Assembly: GCF_051020975.1 (NCBI RefSeq)
Contig: NW_027478162.1
Span: forward strand, 3,656,501 to 3,720,500
Length of the DNA: 64,000 bases
Reading direction: 5' to 3'
Source: Osmia lignaria lignaria
Taxonomy: Eukaryota; Arthropoda; Insecta; Hymenoptera; Megachilidae
The notes under the pieces are model-generated. The model saw nothing but the letters and a program-made list of their open reading frames with translations. It had not been told where the DNA came from and searched no databases. The position numbers and the translations under genes were made by a program. Below, piece by piece: positions 10,248-22,805 of this stretch (positions are counted from its first letter, which is position 1; the number at the start of each line of letters is the position of its first letter).

Positions 10248-13200
10248 TTGCAGATTTATCTCAAGGGAAGGGGCCTGACGGACATATTTCGAGATATTTC
10301 TTCTTCTTGTTGTTCTTCTTCTGCACAGCTAAGCTGGCAGTGGCATTTGCGGCTCGCACTAGTGCAGAGTTATCTCAAAGAAAGGGGCCACGGTGTTTCT
10401 GTATCTCTATTATGTTGGTGCGGCTTCGGAACTTTTAAATATCTTGATATATCTCGAGAACTACGCATCTGATCAAAAAATATCATAGAACATAAAAAGT
10501 AGGAAACTTAATTCTCTACAAAAAAGGTCTCTTAACATTTTGCCATAGCTCGCTTCGTTTCCGAGATATTTGCAGATTTATCTCAAGGGAAGGGGCCTGA
10601 CGGACATATTTCGAGATATTTCTTCTTCTTGTTGTTCTTCTTCTGCACAGCTAAGCTGGAAGTGGCATTTGCGGCTCGCACTATTGCAGAGTTATCTCAA
10701 AGAAAGGGGCCACGGTGTTTCTGTATCTCTATTATGTTGGTGCGGCTTCGGAACTTTTAAATATCTTGATATATCTCGAGAACTACGCATCTGATCAAAA
10801 AATATCATAGAACATAAAAAGTAGGAAACTTAATTCTCTACAAAAAAGGTCTCTTAACATTTTGCCATAGCTCGCTTCGTTTCCGAGATATTTGCAGATT
10901 TATCTCAAGGGAAGGGGCCTGACGGACATATTTCGAGATATTTCTTCTTCTTGTTGTTCTTCTTCTGCACAGCTAAGCTGGAAGTGGCATTTGCGGCTCG
11001 CACTATTGCAGAGTTATCTCAAAGAAAGGGGCCACGGTGTTTCTGTATCTCTAATATGTTGGTGCGGCTTCGGAACTTTTAAGTATCTCGATATATCTCG
11101 AAAACTACGCTTCTGATCAAAAAATATCATAGAACATAAATTGTAGGAAACATAATTCTCTACAAAAAACGTCTCTTAACATTTTGCCATAGCTCGCTTC
11201 GTTTCCGAGATATTTGCAGATATATCTCAAGGGCAGGGGCCTGACGGACATATTTCGAGATATTTCTTCTTCTTGTTGTTCTTCTTCTGCACAGCTAAGC
11301 TGGAAGTGGTATTTACAGCTCGCAATAGTGCAGAGTTATCTCAAAGAAAGGGGCCACGGTGTTTCTGTATCTCTATTATGTTGGTGCGGCTTCGGAACTT
11401 TTAAATATCTTGATATATCTCGAGAACTACGCATCTGATCAAAAAATATCATAGAACATAAAAAGTAGGAAACTTAATTCTCTACAAAAAAGGTCTCTTA
11501 ACATTTTGCCATAGCTCGCTTCGTTTCCGAGATATTTGCAGATTTATCTCAAGGGAAGGGGCCTAACGGACATATTTCGTGATATTTCTTCTTCTTGTTG
11601 TTCTTCTTCTGCACAGCTAAACTGGAAGTGGGATTTCCAGCTCGCAATAGTGCAGAGTTATCTCAAAGAAAGGAGCCACGGTGTTTCTGTATCTCTATTA
11701 TGTTGGTGCGGCTTCGGAACTTTTAAATATCTTGATATATCTCGAGAACTACGCGTCTGATCAAAAAATATCATAGAACATAAAAAGTAGGAAACTTAAT
11801 TCTCTACAAAAAAGGTCTCTTAACATTTTGCCATAGCTCGCTTCGTTTCCGAGATATTTGCAGATTTATCTCAAGGGAAGGGGCCTGACGGACATATTTC
11901 GTGATATTTCTTCTTCTTGTTGTTCTTCTTCTGCACAGCTAAACTGGAAGTGGGATTTCCAGCTCGCAATAGTGCAGAGTTATCTCAAAGAAAGGAGCCA
12001 CGGTGTTTCTGTATCTCTATTATGTTGGTGCGGCTTCGGAACTTTTAAATATCTTGATATATCTCGAGAACTACGCGTCTGATCAAAAAATATCATAGAA
12101 CATAAAAAGTAGGAAACTTAATTCTCTACAAAAAAGGTCTCTTAACATTTTGCCATAGCTCGCTTCGTTTCCGAGATATTTGCAGATTTATCTCAAGGGA
12201 AGGGGCCTGACGGACATATTTCGAGATATTTCTTCTTCTTGTTGTTCTTCTTCTGCACAGCTAAGCTGGAAGTGGTATTTACAGCTCGCAATAGTGCAGA
12301 GTTATCTCAAAGAAAGGGGCCACGGTGTTTCTGTATCTCTATTATGTTGGTGCGGCTTCGGAACTTTTAAATATCTTGATATATCTCGAGAACTACGCAT
12401 CTGATCAAAAAATATCATAGAACATAAAAAGTAGGAAACTTAATTCTCTACAAAAAAGGTCTCTTAACATTTTGCCATAACTCGCTTCGTTTCCGAGATA
12501 TTTGCAGATTTATCTCAAGGGAAGGGGCCTAACGGACATATTTCGAGAAGTTTCTTCTTCTTGTTGTTCTTCTTCTGCACAGCTAAGCTGGAAGTGGCAT
12601 TTGCGGCTCGCACTAGTGCACAGTTATCTCAAAGAAAGGGGCCACGGTGTTTCTGTATCTCTAATATGTTGGTGCGGCTTCGGAACTTTTAAATATCTTG
12701 ATATATCTCGAGAACTACGCATCTGATCAAAAAATATCATAGAACATAAAAAGTAGGAAACTTAATTCTCTACAAAAAAGGTCTCTTAACATTTTGCCGT
12801 AGCTCGCTTCGTTTCCGAGATATTTGCAGATTTATCTCAAGGGAAGGGGCCTAACGGACATATTTCGAGATATTTCTTCTTCTTGTTGTTCTTCTTCTGC
12901 ACAGCTAAGCTGGAAGTGGCATTTGCGGCTCGCACTAGTGCACAGTTATCTCAAAGAAAGGGGCCACGGTGTTTCTGTATCTCTAATATGTTGGTGCGGC
13001 TTCGGAACTTTTAAGTATCTCGATATATCTCGAAAACTACGCTTCTGATCAAAAAATATCATAGAACATAAAAAGTAGGGAACTTAATTCTCTACAAAAA
13101 AGGTCTCTTAACATTTTGCCATAGCTCGCTTCGTTTCCGAGATATTTGCAGATTTATCTCAAGGGAAGGGGCCTAACGGACATATTTCGTGATATTTCTT

Positions 13201-16200
13201 CTTCTTGTTGTTCTTCTTCTGCACAGCTAAACTGGAAGTGGGATTTCCAGCTCGCAATAGTGCAGAGTTATCTCGAAGAAAGGAGCCACGGTGTTTCTGT
13301 ATCTCTATTATGTTGGTGCGGCTTCGGAACTTTTAAATATCTTGATATATCTCGAGAACTACGCGTCTGATCAAAAAATATCATAGAACATAAAAAGTAG
13401 GAAACTTAATTCTCTACAAAAAAGGTCTCTTAACATTTTGCCATAGCTCGCTTCGTTTCCGAGATATTTGCAGATTTATCTCAAGGGAAGGGGCCTGACG
13501 GACATATTTCGAGATATTTCTTCTTCTTGTTGTTCTTCTTCTGCACAGCTAAGCTGGAAGTGGCATTTGCGGCTCGCACTAGTGCAGAGTTATCTCAAAG
13601 AAAGGGGCCACGGTGTTTCTGTATCTCTATTATGTTGGTGCGGCTTCGGAACTTTTAAATATCTTGATATATCTCGAGAACTACGCATCTCATCAAAAAA
13701 TATCATACAACATAAAAAGTAGGAAACTTAATTCTCTACAAAAAAGGTCTCTTAACATTTTGCCATAGCTCGCTTCGTTTCCGAGATATTTGCAGATTTA
13801 TCTCAAGGGAAGGGGCCTGACGGACATATTTCGAGATATTTCTTCTTCTTGTTGTTCTTCTTCTGCACAGCTAAGCTGGAAGTGGCATTTGCGGCTCGCA
13901 CTATTGCAGAGTTATCTCAAAGAAAGGGGCCACGGTGTTTCTGTATCTCTATTATGTTGGTGCGGCTTCGGAACTTTTAAATATCTTGATATATCTCGAG
14001 AACTACGCATCTGATCAAAAAATATCATAGAACATAAAAAGTAGGAAACTTAATTCTCTACAAAAAAGGTCTCTTAACATTTTGCCATAGCTCGCTTCGT
14101 TTCCGAGATATTTGCAGATTTATCTCAAGGGAAGGGGCCTGACGGACATATTTCGAGATATTTCTTCTTCTTGTTGTTCTTCTTCTGCACAGCTAAGCTG
14201 GAAGTGGCATTTGCGGCTCGCACTATTGCAGAGTTATCTCAAAGAAAGGGGCCACGGTGTTTCTGTATCTCTATTATGTTGGTGCGGCTTCGGAACTTTT
14301 AAATATCTCGATATATCTCGAAAACTACGCTCCTGATCAAAAAATATCATAGAACATAAATTGTAGGACACATAATTCTCTACAAAAAAGGTCTCTCAAC
14401 ATTTTGCCATAGCTCGCTTCGTTTCCGAGATATTTGCAGATATATCTCAAGGGCAGGGGCCTGACGGACATATTTCGAGATATTTCTTCTTCTTGTTGTT
14501 CTTCTTCTGCACAGCTAAGCTGGAAGTGGCATTTACAGCTCGCAATAGTGCAGAGTTATCTCAAAGAAAGGGGCCACGGTGTTTCTGTATCTCTATTATG
14601 TTGGTGCGGCTTCGGAACTTTTAAATATCTTGATATATCTCGAGAACTACGCATCTGATCAAAAAATATCATAGAACATAAAAAGTAGGAAACTTAATTC
14701 TCTACAAAAAAGGTCTCTTAACATTTTGCCATAGCTCGCTTCGTTTCCGAGATATTTGCAGATTTATCTCAAGGGAAGGGGCCTAACGGACATATTTCGA
14801 GAAGTTTCTTCTTCTTGTTGTTCTTCTTCTGCACAGCTAAGCTGGAAGTGGCATTTGCGGCTCGCACTAGTGCACAGTTATCTCAAAGAAAGGGGCCACG
14901 GTGTTTCTGTATCTCTAATATGTTGGTGCGGCTTCGGAACTTTTAAGTATCTCGATATATCTCGAAAACTACGCTTCTGATCAAAAAATATCATAGAACA
15001 TAAATTGTAGGAAACATAATTCTCTACAAAAAACGTCTCTTAACATTTTGCCATAGCTCGCTTCGTTTCCGAGATATTTGCAGATATATCTCAAGGGCAG
15101 GGGCCTGACGGACATATTTCGAGATATTTCTTCTTCTTGTTGTTCTTCTTCTGCACAGCTAAGCTGGAAGTGGTATTTACAGCTCGCAATAGTGCAGAGT
15201 TATCTCAAAGAAAGGGGCCACGGTGTTTCTGTATCTCTATTATGTTGGTGCGGCTTCGGAACTTTTAAATATCTTGATATATCTCGAGAACTACGCATCT
15301 GATCAAAAAATATCATAGAACATAAAAAGTAGGAAACTTAATTCTCTACAAAAAAGGTCTCTTAACATTTTGCCATAGCTCGCTTCGTTTCCGAGATATT
15401 TGCAGATTTATCTCAAGGGAAGGGGCCTAACGGACATATTTCGTGATATTTCTTCTTCTTGTTGTTCTTCTTCTGCACAGCTAAACTGGAAGTGGGATTT
15501 CCAGCTCGCAATAGTGCAGAGTTATCTCAAAGAAAGGAGCCACGGTGTTTCTGTATCTCTATTATGTTGGTGCGGCTTCGGAACTTTTAAATATCTTGAT
15601 ATATCTCGAGAACTACGCATCTGATCAAAAAATATCATAGAACATAAAAAGTAGGAAACTTAATTCTCTACAAAAAAGGTCTCTTAACATTTTGCCATAG
15701 CTCGCTTCGTTTCCGAGATATTTGCAGATTTATCTCAAGGGAAGGGGCCTGACGGACATATTTCGAGATATTTCTTCTTCTTGTTGTTCTTCTTCTGCAC
15801 AGCTAAGCTGGAAGTGGCATTTGCGGCTCGCACTAGTGCAGAGTTATCTCAAAGAAAGGGGCCACGGTGTTTCTGTATCTCTATTATGTTGGTGCGGCTT
15901 CGGAACTTTTAAATATCTTGATATATCTCGAGAACTACGCATCTGATCAAAAAATATCATAGAACATAAAAAGTAGGAAACTTAATTCTCTACAAAAAAG
16001 GTCTCTTAACATTTTGCCATAGCTCGCTTCGTTTCCGAGATATTTGCAGATTTATCTCAAGGGAAGGGGCCTGACGGACATATTTCGAGATATTTCTTCT
16101 TCTTGTTGTTCTTCTTCTGCACAGCTAAGCTGGAAGTGGCATTTGCGGCTCGCACTAGTGCAGAGTTATCTCAAAGAAAGGGGCTACGGTGTTTCTGTAT

Positions 16201-16479
16201 CTGTATTATGTTGGTGCGGCTTCGGAACTTTTAAATATCTTGATATATCTCGAGAACTACGCATCTGATCAAAAAATATCATAGAACATAAAAAGTAGGA
16301 AACTTAATTCTCTACAAAAAAGGTCTCTTAACATTTTGCCATAGCTCGCTTCGTTTCCGAGATATTTGCAGATTTATCTCAAGGGAAGGGGCCTGACGGA
16401 CATATTTCGAGATATTTCTTCTTCTTGTTGTTCTTCTTCTGCACAGCTAAGCTGGAAGTGGCATTTGCGGCTCGCACTA
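10248..16479 (+). repeat. Array segment with private variants, internally reshuffled
   Basis: Markers confined to this region include CTAATATGTTGG (copies 10892, 12502, 12824, 14756), TTTCGTGATATTTC with GTGGGATTTCCAG (11536, 11858, 13146, 15400), GTGGTATTTACAG (11214, 12180, 15078; also 2520) and CGAGAAGTTTC with CACAGTTATC (12502, 14756; also 2842). The order at 10892-11850 recurs at 14756-15714, an offset of 3864 or 12 monomers. The copies at 11536 and 11858 are adjacent near-duplicates differing at CCTAACGG versus CCTGACGG. The copy at 13468 has lost the usual TGATCAAA (CATCAAA) and GAACATAAA (CAACATAAA). Confidence 0.85.
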
Positions 16480-17653
16480 TTGCAGAGTTATCTCAAAGAA
16501 AGGGGCCACGGTGTTTCTGTATCTCTATTATGTTGGTGCGGCTTCGTAACTTTTAAATATCTAGATATATCTCGAAAACTACGCTTCTGATCAAAAAATA
16601 TCATAGAACATAAATTGTAGGAAACATAATTCCCTACAAAAAAGGTCTCTCAACATTTTGCCATAGCTCGCTTGGTTTCCGAGATATTTGCAGATATATC
16701 TCAAGGGCAGGGGCCTGACGGACATATTTCGAGATATTTCTTCTTCTTGTTGTTCTTCTTCTGCACAGCTAAGCTGGAAGTGGCATTTACAGCTCGCAAT
16801 AGTGCAGAGTTATCACAAAGAAAGGAGCCGCGGTGTTTCTGTATCTCTATTATGTTGGTGCGGCTTCGTAACTTTTAAATATCTAGATATATCTCGAAAA
16901 CTACGCTTCTGATCAAAAAATATCATAGAGCATAAATTGTAGGAAACATAATTCTCTACAAAAAAGGTCTCTTAACATTTTGCCATAGCTCGCTTGGTTT
17001 CCGAGATATTTGCAGATTCAGCTCAAAGGAACGGGCCTGACGGACATATTTCGAGATACTTCTTTTTCTTGTTGTTCTTCCTCTGCACAGCTAAGCTGGA
17101 AGTGGCATTTGCAGCTCGCAATAGTGCAGAGTTATCTCAAAGAAAGGGGCCACGGTGTTTCTGTATCTCTATTATGTTGGTGCGGCTTCGGAACTTTTAA
17201 ATATCTTGATATATCTCGAGAACTACGCATCTGATCAAAAAATATCATAGAACATAAAAAGTAGGAAACTTAATTCTCTACAAAAAAGGTCTCTTAACAT
17301 TTTGCCATAGCTCGCTTCGTTTCCGAGATATTTGCAGATTTATCTCAAGGGAAGGGGCCTAACGGACATATTTCGAGATATTTCTTCTTCTTGTTGTTCT
17401 TCTTCTGCACAGCTAAACTGGAAGTGGCATTTCCAGCTCGCAATAGTGCAGAGTTATCTCAAAGAAAGGAGCCACGGTGTTTCTGTATCTCTATTATGTT
17501 GGTGCGGCTTCGGAACTTTTAAATATCTTGATATATCTCGAGAACTACGCATCTGATCAAAAAATATCATAGAACATAAAAAGTAGGAAACTTAATTCTC
17601 TACAAAAAAGGTCTCTTAACATTTTGCCATAGCTCGCTTCGTTTCCGAGATAT
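16480..17653 (+). repeat. A4 block, copy 1
   Basis: The shared part starts within the monomer at 16366, before GCTTCGTAACTTTTAAATAT and ATCTAGATATATC. The next copies carry GCTTGGTTTCC with TATCACAAAGAAAGGAGCCG (16688), TTCAGCTCAAAGG (17010) and TTTCCAGCTC (17332). The same series recurs at 19700-20873, an offset of 3220 or 10 monomers, with TTCCCTACAAAAAAGG and CATAGAGCATAAATTG also shared. Confidence 0.88.
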
Positions 17654-19585
17654 TTGCAGATTTATCTCAAGGGAAGGGGCCTGACGGACATATTTCGAGA
17701 TATTTCTTCTTCTTGTTGTTCTTCTTCTGCACAGCTAAGCTGGAAGTGGCATTTGCGGCTCGCACTAGTGCAGAGTTATCTCAAAGAAAGGGGCCACGGT
17801 GTTTCTGTATCTCTATTATGTTGGTGCGGCTTCGGAACTTTTAAATATCTTGATATATCTCGAGAACTACGCATCTGATCAAAAAATATCATAGAACATA
17901 AAAAGTAGGAAACTTAATTCTCTACAAAAAAGGTCTCTTAACATTTTGCCATAGCTCGCTTCGTTTCCGAGATATTTGCAGATTTATCTCAAGGGAAGGG
18001 GCCTGACGGACATATTTCGAGATATTTCTTCTTCTTGTTGTTCTTCTTCTGCACAGCTAAGCTGGAAGTGGCATTTGCGGCCCGCACTATTGCAGAGTTA
18101 TTTCAAAGAAAGGGGCGACGGTGTTTCTGTATCTCTATTATGTTGGTGCGGCTTCGGAACTTTTAAATATCTTGATATATCTCGAGAACTACGCATCTGA
18201 TCAAAAAATATCATAGAACATAAAAAGTAGGAAACTTAATTCTCTACAAAAAAGGTCTCTTAACATTTTGCCATAGCTCGCTTCGTTTCCGAGATATTTG
18301 CAGATTTATCTCAAGGGAAGGGGCCTGTCGGACATATTTCGAGATATTTCTTCTTCTTGTTGTTCTTCTTCTGCACAGCTAAGCTGGAAGTGGCATTTGC
18401 GGCTCGCACTAGTGCAGAGTTATCTCAAAGAAAGGGGCCACGGTGTTTCGGTATCTCTATTATGTTGGTGCGGCTTCGGAACTTTTAAATATCTCGATAT
18501 ATCTCGAAAACTACGCTTCTGATCGAAAAATATCATAGAACATAAATTGTAGGAAACATAATTCTCTACAAAAAACGTCTCTTAACATTTTGCCATAGCT
18601 CGCTTCGTTTCCGAGATATTTGCAGATTTATCTCAAGGGAAGGGGCCTGACGGACATATTTCGAGATATTTCTTCTTCTTGTTGTTCTTCTTCTGCACAG
18701 CTAAGCTGGAAGTGGCATTTGCGGCTCGCACTAGTGCAGAGTTATCTCAAAGAAAGGGGCCACGGTGTTTCTGTATCTCTATTATGTTGGTGCGGCTTCG
18801 GAACTTTTAAATATCTTGATATATCTCGAGAACTACGCATCTGATCAAAAAATATCATAGAACATAAAAAGTAGGAAACTTAATTCTCTACAAAAAAGGT
18901 CTCTTAACATTTTGCCATAGCTCTCTTCGTTTCCGAGATATTTGCAGATTTATCTCAAGGGAAGGGGCCTGACGGACATATTTCGAGATATTTCTTCTTC
19001 TTGTTGTTCTTCTTCTGCACAGCTAAGCTGGAAGTGGCATTTGCGGCTCGCACTAGTGCAGAGTTATCTCAAAGAAAGGGGCCACGGTGTTTCTGTATCT
19101 CTATTATGTTGGTGCGGCTTCGGAACTTTTAAATATCTTGATATATCTCGAGAACTACGCATCTGATCAAAAAATATCATAGAACATAAAAAGTAGGAAA
19201 CTTAATTCTCTACAAAAAAGGTCTCTTAACATTTTGCCATAGCTCTCTTCGTTTCCGAGATATTTGCAGATTTATCTCAAGGGAAGGGGCCTGACGGACA
19301 TATTTCGAGATATTTCTTCTTCTTGTTGTTCTTCTTCTGCACAGCTAAGCTCGAAGTGGCATTTGCAGCTCGCAATAGTGCAGAGTTATCTCAAAGAAAG
19401 GGGCCACGGTGTTTCTGTATCTCTATTATGTTGGTGCGGCTTCGGAACTTTTAAATATCTCGATATATCTCGAGAACTACGCATCTGATCAAAAAATATC
19501 ATACTACATAAAAAGTAGGAAACTTAATTCTCTACAAGAAAGGTCTCTAAACATTTTGCCATAGCTCGCTTCGTTTCCGAGGTAT
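17654..19585 (+). repeat. B6 block, copy 1 (1932 bp, 6 monomers)
   Basis: Six monomers in fixed order: a plain copy; a GCGGCCCGCACTATTGC copy; a CCTGTCGG copy with TTCGGTATC; a plain copy; a CTCTCTTCG-led copy; and a CTCTCTTCG copy with AAGCTCGAAGTGG ending in ATACTACATAAAAAG, CTACAAGAAAGG and GAGGTATTTG. The same order is found at 20874 and 22806. This copy has private changes TTATTTCAAAG and GGGGCGACGG in its second monomer (about 18100-18120). Confidence 0.92.
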
Positions 19586-20873
19586 TTGCAGATTTATCTC
19601 AAGGGAAGGGGCCTGACGGACATATTTCGAGATATTTCTTCTTCTTGTTGTTCTTCTTCTGCACAGCTAAGCTGGAAGTGGCATTTGCGGCTCGCACTAG
19701 TGCAGAGTTATCTCAAAGAAAGGGGCCACGGTGTTTCTGTATCTCTATTATGTTGGTGCGGCTTCGTAACTTTTAAATATCTAGATATATCTCGAAAACT
19801 ACGCTTCTGATCAAAAAATATCATAGAACATAAATTGTAGGAAACATAATTCCCTACAAAAAAGGTCTCTCAACATTTTGCCATAGCTCGCTTGGTTTCC
19901 GAGATATTTGCAGATATATCTCAAGGGCAGGGGCCTGACGGACATATTTCGAGATATTTCTTCTTCTTGTTGTTCTTCTTCTGCACAGCTAAGCTGGAAG
20001 TGGCATTTACAGCTCGCAATAGTGCAGAGTTATCACAAAGAAAGGAGCCGCGGTGTTTCTGTATCTCTATTATGTTGGTGCGGCTTCGTAACTTTTAAAT
20101 ATCTAGATATATCTCGAAAACTACGCTTCTGATCAAAAAATATCATAGAGCATAAATTGTAGGAAACATAATTCTCTACAAAAAAGGTCTCTTAACATTT
20201 TGCCATAGCTCGCTTGGTTTCCGAGATATTTGCAGATTCAGCTCAAAGGAACGGGCCTGACGGACATATTTCGAGATACTTCTTTTTCTTGTTGTTCTTC
20301 CTCTGCACAGCTAAGCTGGAAGTGGCATTTGCAGCTCGCAATAGTGCAGAGTTATCTCAAAGAAAGGGGCCACGGTGTTTCTGTATCTCTATTATGTTGG
20401 TGCGGCTTCGGAACTTTTAAATATCTTGATATATCTCGAGAACTACGCATCTGATCAAAAAATATCATAGAACATAAAAAGTAGGAAACTTAATTCTCTA
20501 CAAAAAAGGTCTCTTAACATTTTGCCATAGCTCGCTTCGTTTCCGAGATATTTGCAGATTTATCTCAAGGGAAGGGGCCTAACGGACATATTTCGAGATA
20601 TTTCTTCTTCTTGTTGTTCTTCTTCTGCACAGCTAAACTGGAAGTGGCATTTCCAGCTCGCAATAGTGCAGAGTTATCTCAAAGAAAGGAGCCACGGTGT
20701 TTCTGTATCTCTATTATGTTGGTGCGGCTTCGGAACTTTTAAATATCTTGATATATCTCGAGAACTACGCATCTGATCAAAAAATATCATAGAACATAAA
20801 AAGTAGGAAACTTAATTCTCTACAAAAAAGGTCTCTTAACATTTTGCCATAGCTCGCTTCGTTTCCGAGATAT
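19586..20873 (+). repeat. A4 block, copy 2, with chimeric first monomer
   Basis: Four monomers at an offset of 3220 from 16366-17653. The first monomer is a hybrid. Its start follows GAGGTATTTG and has CACTAGTGC, as in the copy that follows the third B6 block (24738). Its end has GCTTCGTAAC and ATCTAGATATATC, as in the copy at 16366. An exchange joined two different phases of the array between about 19580 and 19760. Confidence 0.88.
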
Positions 20874-22805
20874 TTGCAGATTTATCTCAAGGGAAGGGGC
20901 CTGACGGACATATTTCGAGATATTTCTTCTTCTTGTTGTTCTTCTTCTGCACAGCTAAGCTGGAAGTGGCATTTGCGGCTCGCACTAGTGCAGAGTTATC
21001 TCAAAGAAAGGGGCCACGGTGTTTCTGTATCTCTATTATGTTGGTGCGGCTTCGGAACTTTTAAATATCTTGATATATCTCGAGAACTACGCATCTGATC
21101 AAAAAATATCATAGAACATAAAAAGTAGGAAACTTAATTCTCTACAAAAAAGGTCTCTTAACATTTTGCCATAGCTCGCTTCGTTTCCGAGATATTTGCA
21201 GATTTATCTCAAGGGAAGGGGCCTGACGGACATATTTCGAGATATTTCTTCTTCTTGTTGTTCTTCTTCTGCACAGCTAAGCTGGAAGTGGCATTTGCGG
21301 CCCGCACTATTGCAGAGTTATCTCAAAGAAAGGGGCCACGGTGTTTCTGTATCTCTATTATGTTGGTGCGGCTTCGGAACTTTTAAATATCTTGATATAT
21401 CTCGAGAACTACGCATCTGATCAAAAAATATCATAGAACATAAAAAGTAGGAAACTTAATTCTCTACAAAAAAGGTCTCTTAACATTTTGCCATAGCTCG
21501 CTTCGTTTCCGAGATATTTGCAGATTTATCTCAAGGGAAGGGGCCTGTCGGACATATTTCGAGATATTTCTTCTTCTTGTTGTTCTTCTTCTGCACAGCT
21601 AAGCTGGAAGTGGCATTTGCGGCTCGCACTAGTGCAGAGTTATCTCAAAGAAAGGGGCCACGGTGTTTCGGTATCTCTATTATGTTGGTGCGGCTTCGGA
21701 ACTTTTAAATATCTCGATATATCTCGAAAACTACGCTTCTGATCGAAAAATATCATAGAACATAAATTGTAGGAAACATAATTCTCTACAAAAAACGTCT
21801 CTTAACATTTTGCCATAGCTCGCTTCGTTTCCGAGATATTTGCAGATTTATCTCAAGGGAAGGGGCCTGACGGACATATTTCGAGATATTTCTTCTTCTT
21901 GTTGTTCTTCTTCTGCACAGCTAAGCTGGAAGTGGCATTTGCGGCTCGCACTAGTGCAGAGTTATCTCAAAGAAAGGGGCCACGGTGTTTCTGTATCTCT
22001 ATTATGTTGGTGCGGCTTCGGAACTTTTAAATATCTTGATATATCTCGAGAACTACGCATCTGATCAAAAAATATCATAGAACATAAAAAGTAGGAAACT
22101 TAATTCTCTACAAAAAAGGTCTCTTAACATTTTGCCATAGCTCTCTTCGTTTCCGAGATATTTGCAGATTTATCTCAAGGGAAGGGGCCTGACGGACATA
22201 TTTCGAGATATTTCTTCTTCTTGTTGTTCTTCTTCTGCACAGCTAAGCTGGAAGTGGCATTTGCGGCTCGCACTAGTGCAGAGTTATCTCAAAGAAAGGG
22301 GCCACGGTGTTTCTGTATCTCTATTATGTTGGTGCGGCTTCGGAACTTTTAAATATCTTGATATATCTCGAGAACTACGCATCTGATCAAAAAATATCAT
22401 AGAACATAAAAAGTAGGAAACTTAATTCTCTACAAAAAAGGTCTCTTAACATTTTGCCATAGCTCTCTTCGTTTCCGAGATATTTGCAGATTTATCTCAA
22501 GGGAAGGGGCCTGACGGACATATTTCGAGATATTTCTTCTTCTTGTTGTTCTTCTTCTGCACAGCTAAGCTCGAAGTGGCATTTGCAGCTCGCAATAGTG
22601 CAGAGTTATCTCAAAGAAAGGGGCCACGGTGTTTCTGTATCTCTATTATGTTGGTGCGGCTTCGGAACTTTTAAATATCTCGATATATCTCGAGAACTAC
22701 GCATCTGATCAAAAAATATCATACTACATAAAAAGTAGGAAACTTAATTCTCTACAAGAAAGGTCTCTAAACATTTTGCCATAGCTCGCTTCGTTTCCGA
22801 GGTAT
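20874..22805 (+). repeat. B6 block, copy 2 (1932 bp)
   Basis: Same six-monomer order as 17654-19585, including GCGGCCCGCAC (about 21299), CCTGTCGG (about 21545), CTCTCTTCG (about 22141), AAGCTCGAAGTGG (about 22567), ATACTACAT (about 22721) and GAGGTATTTG at the end. It lacks the TTATTTC and GGGGCGACGG changes of copy 1. Confidence 0.93.

Noticed and set aside
13468..13722. Frame extended at its 3' end (also at 36653)
   Set aside because: The extension is due to TGA changed to TCA in CTGATC. It reads into the AT-rich tail until a chance stop and is a single substitution in a satellite copy.
16672..16878. Alternative forward frame in copies with GCTTGGTTTCC (also 16994, 19892, 20214, 27296)
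   Set aside because: The CG-to-GG change creates a TTG that lets a chance frame be scored. It is the same monomer read in another frame.
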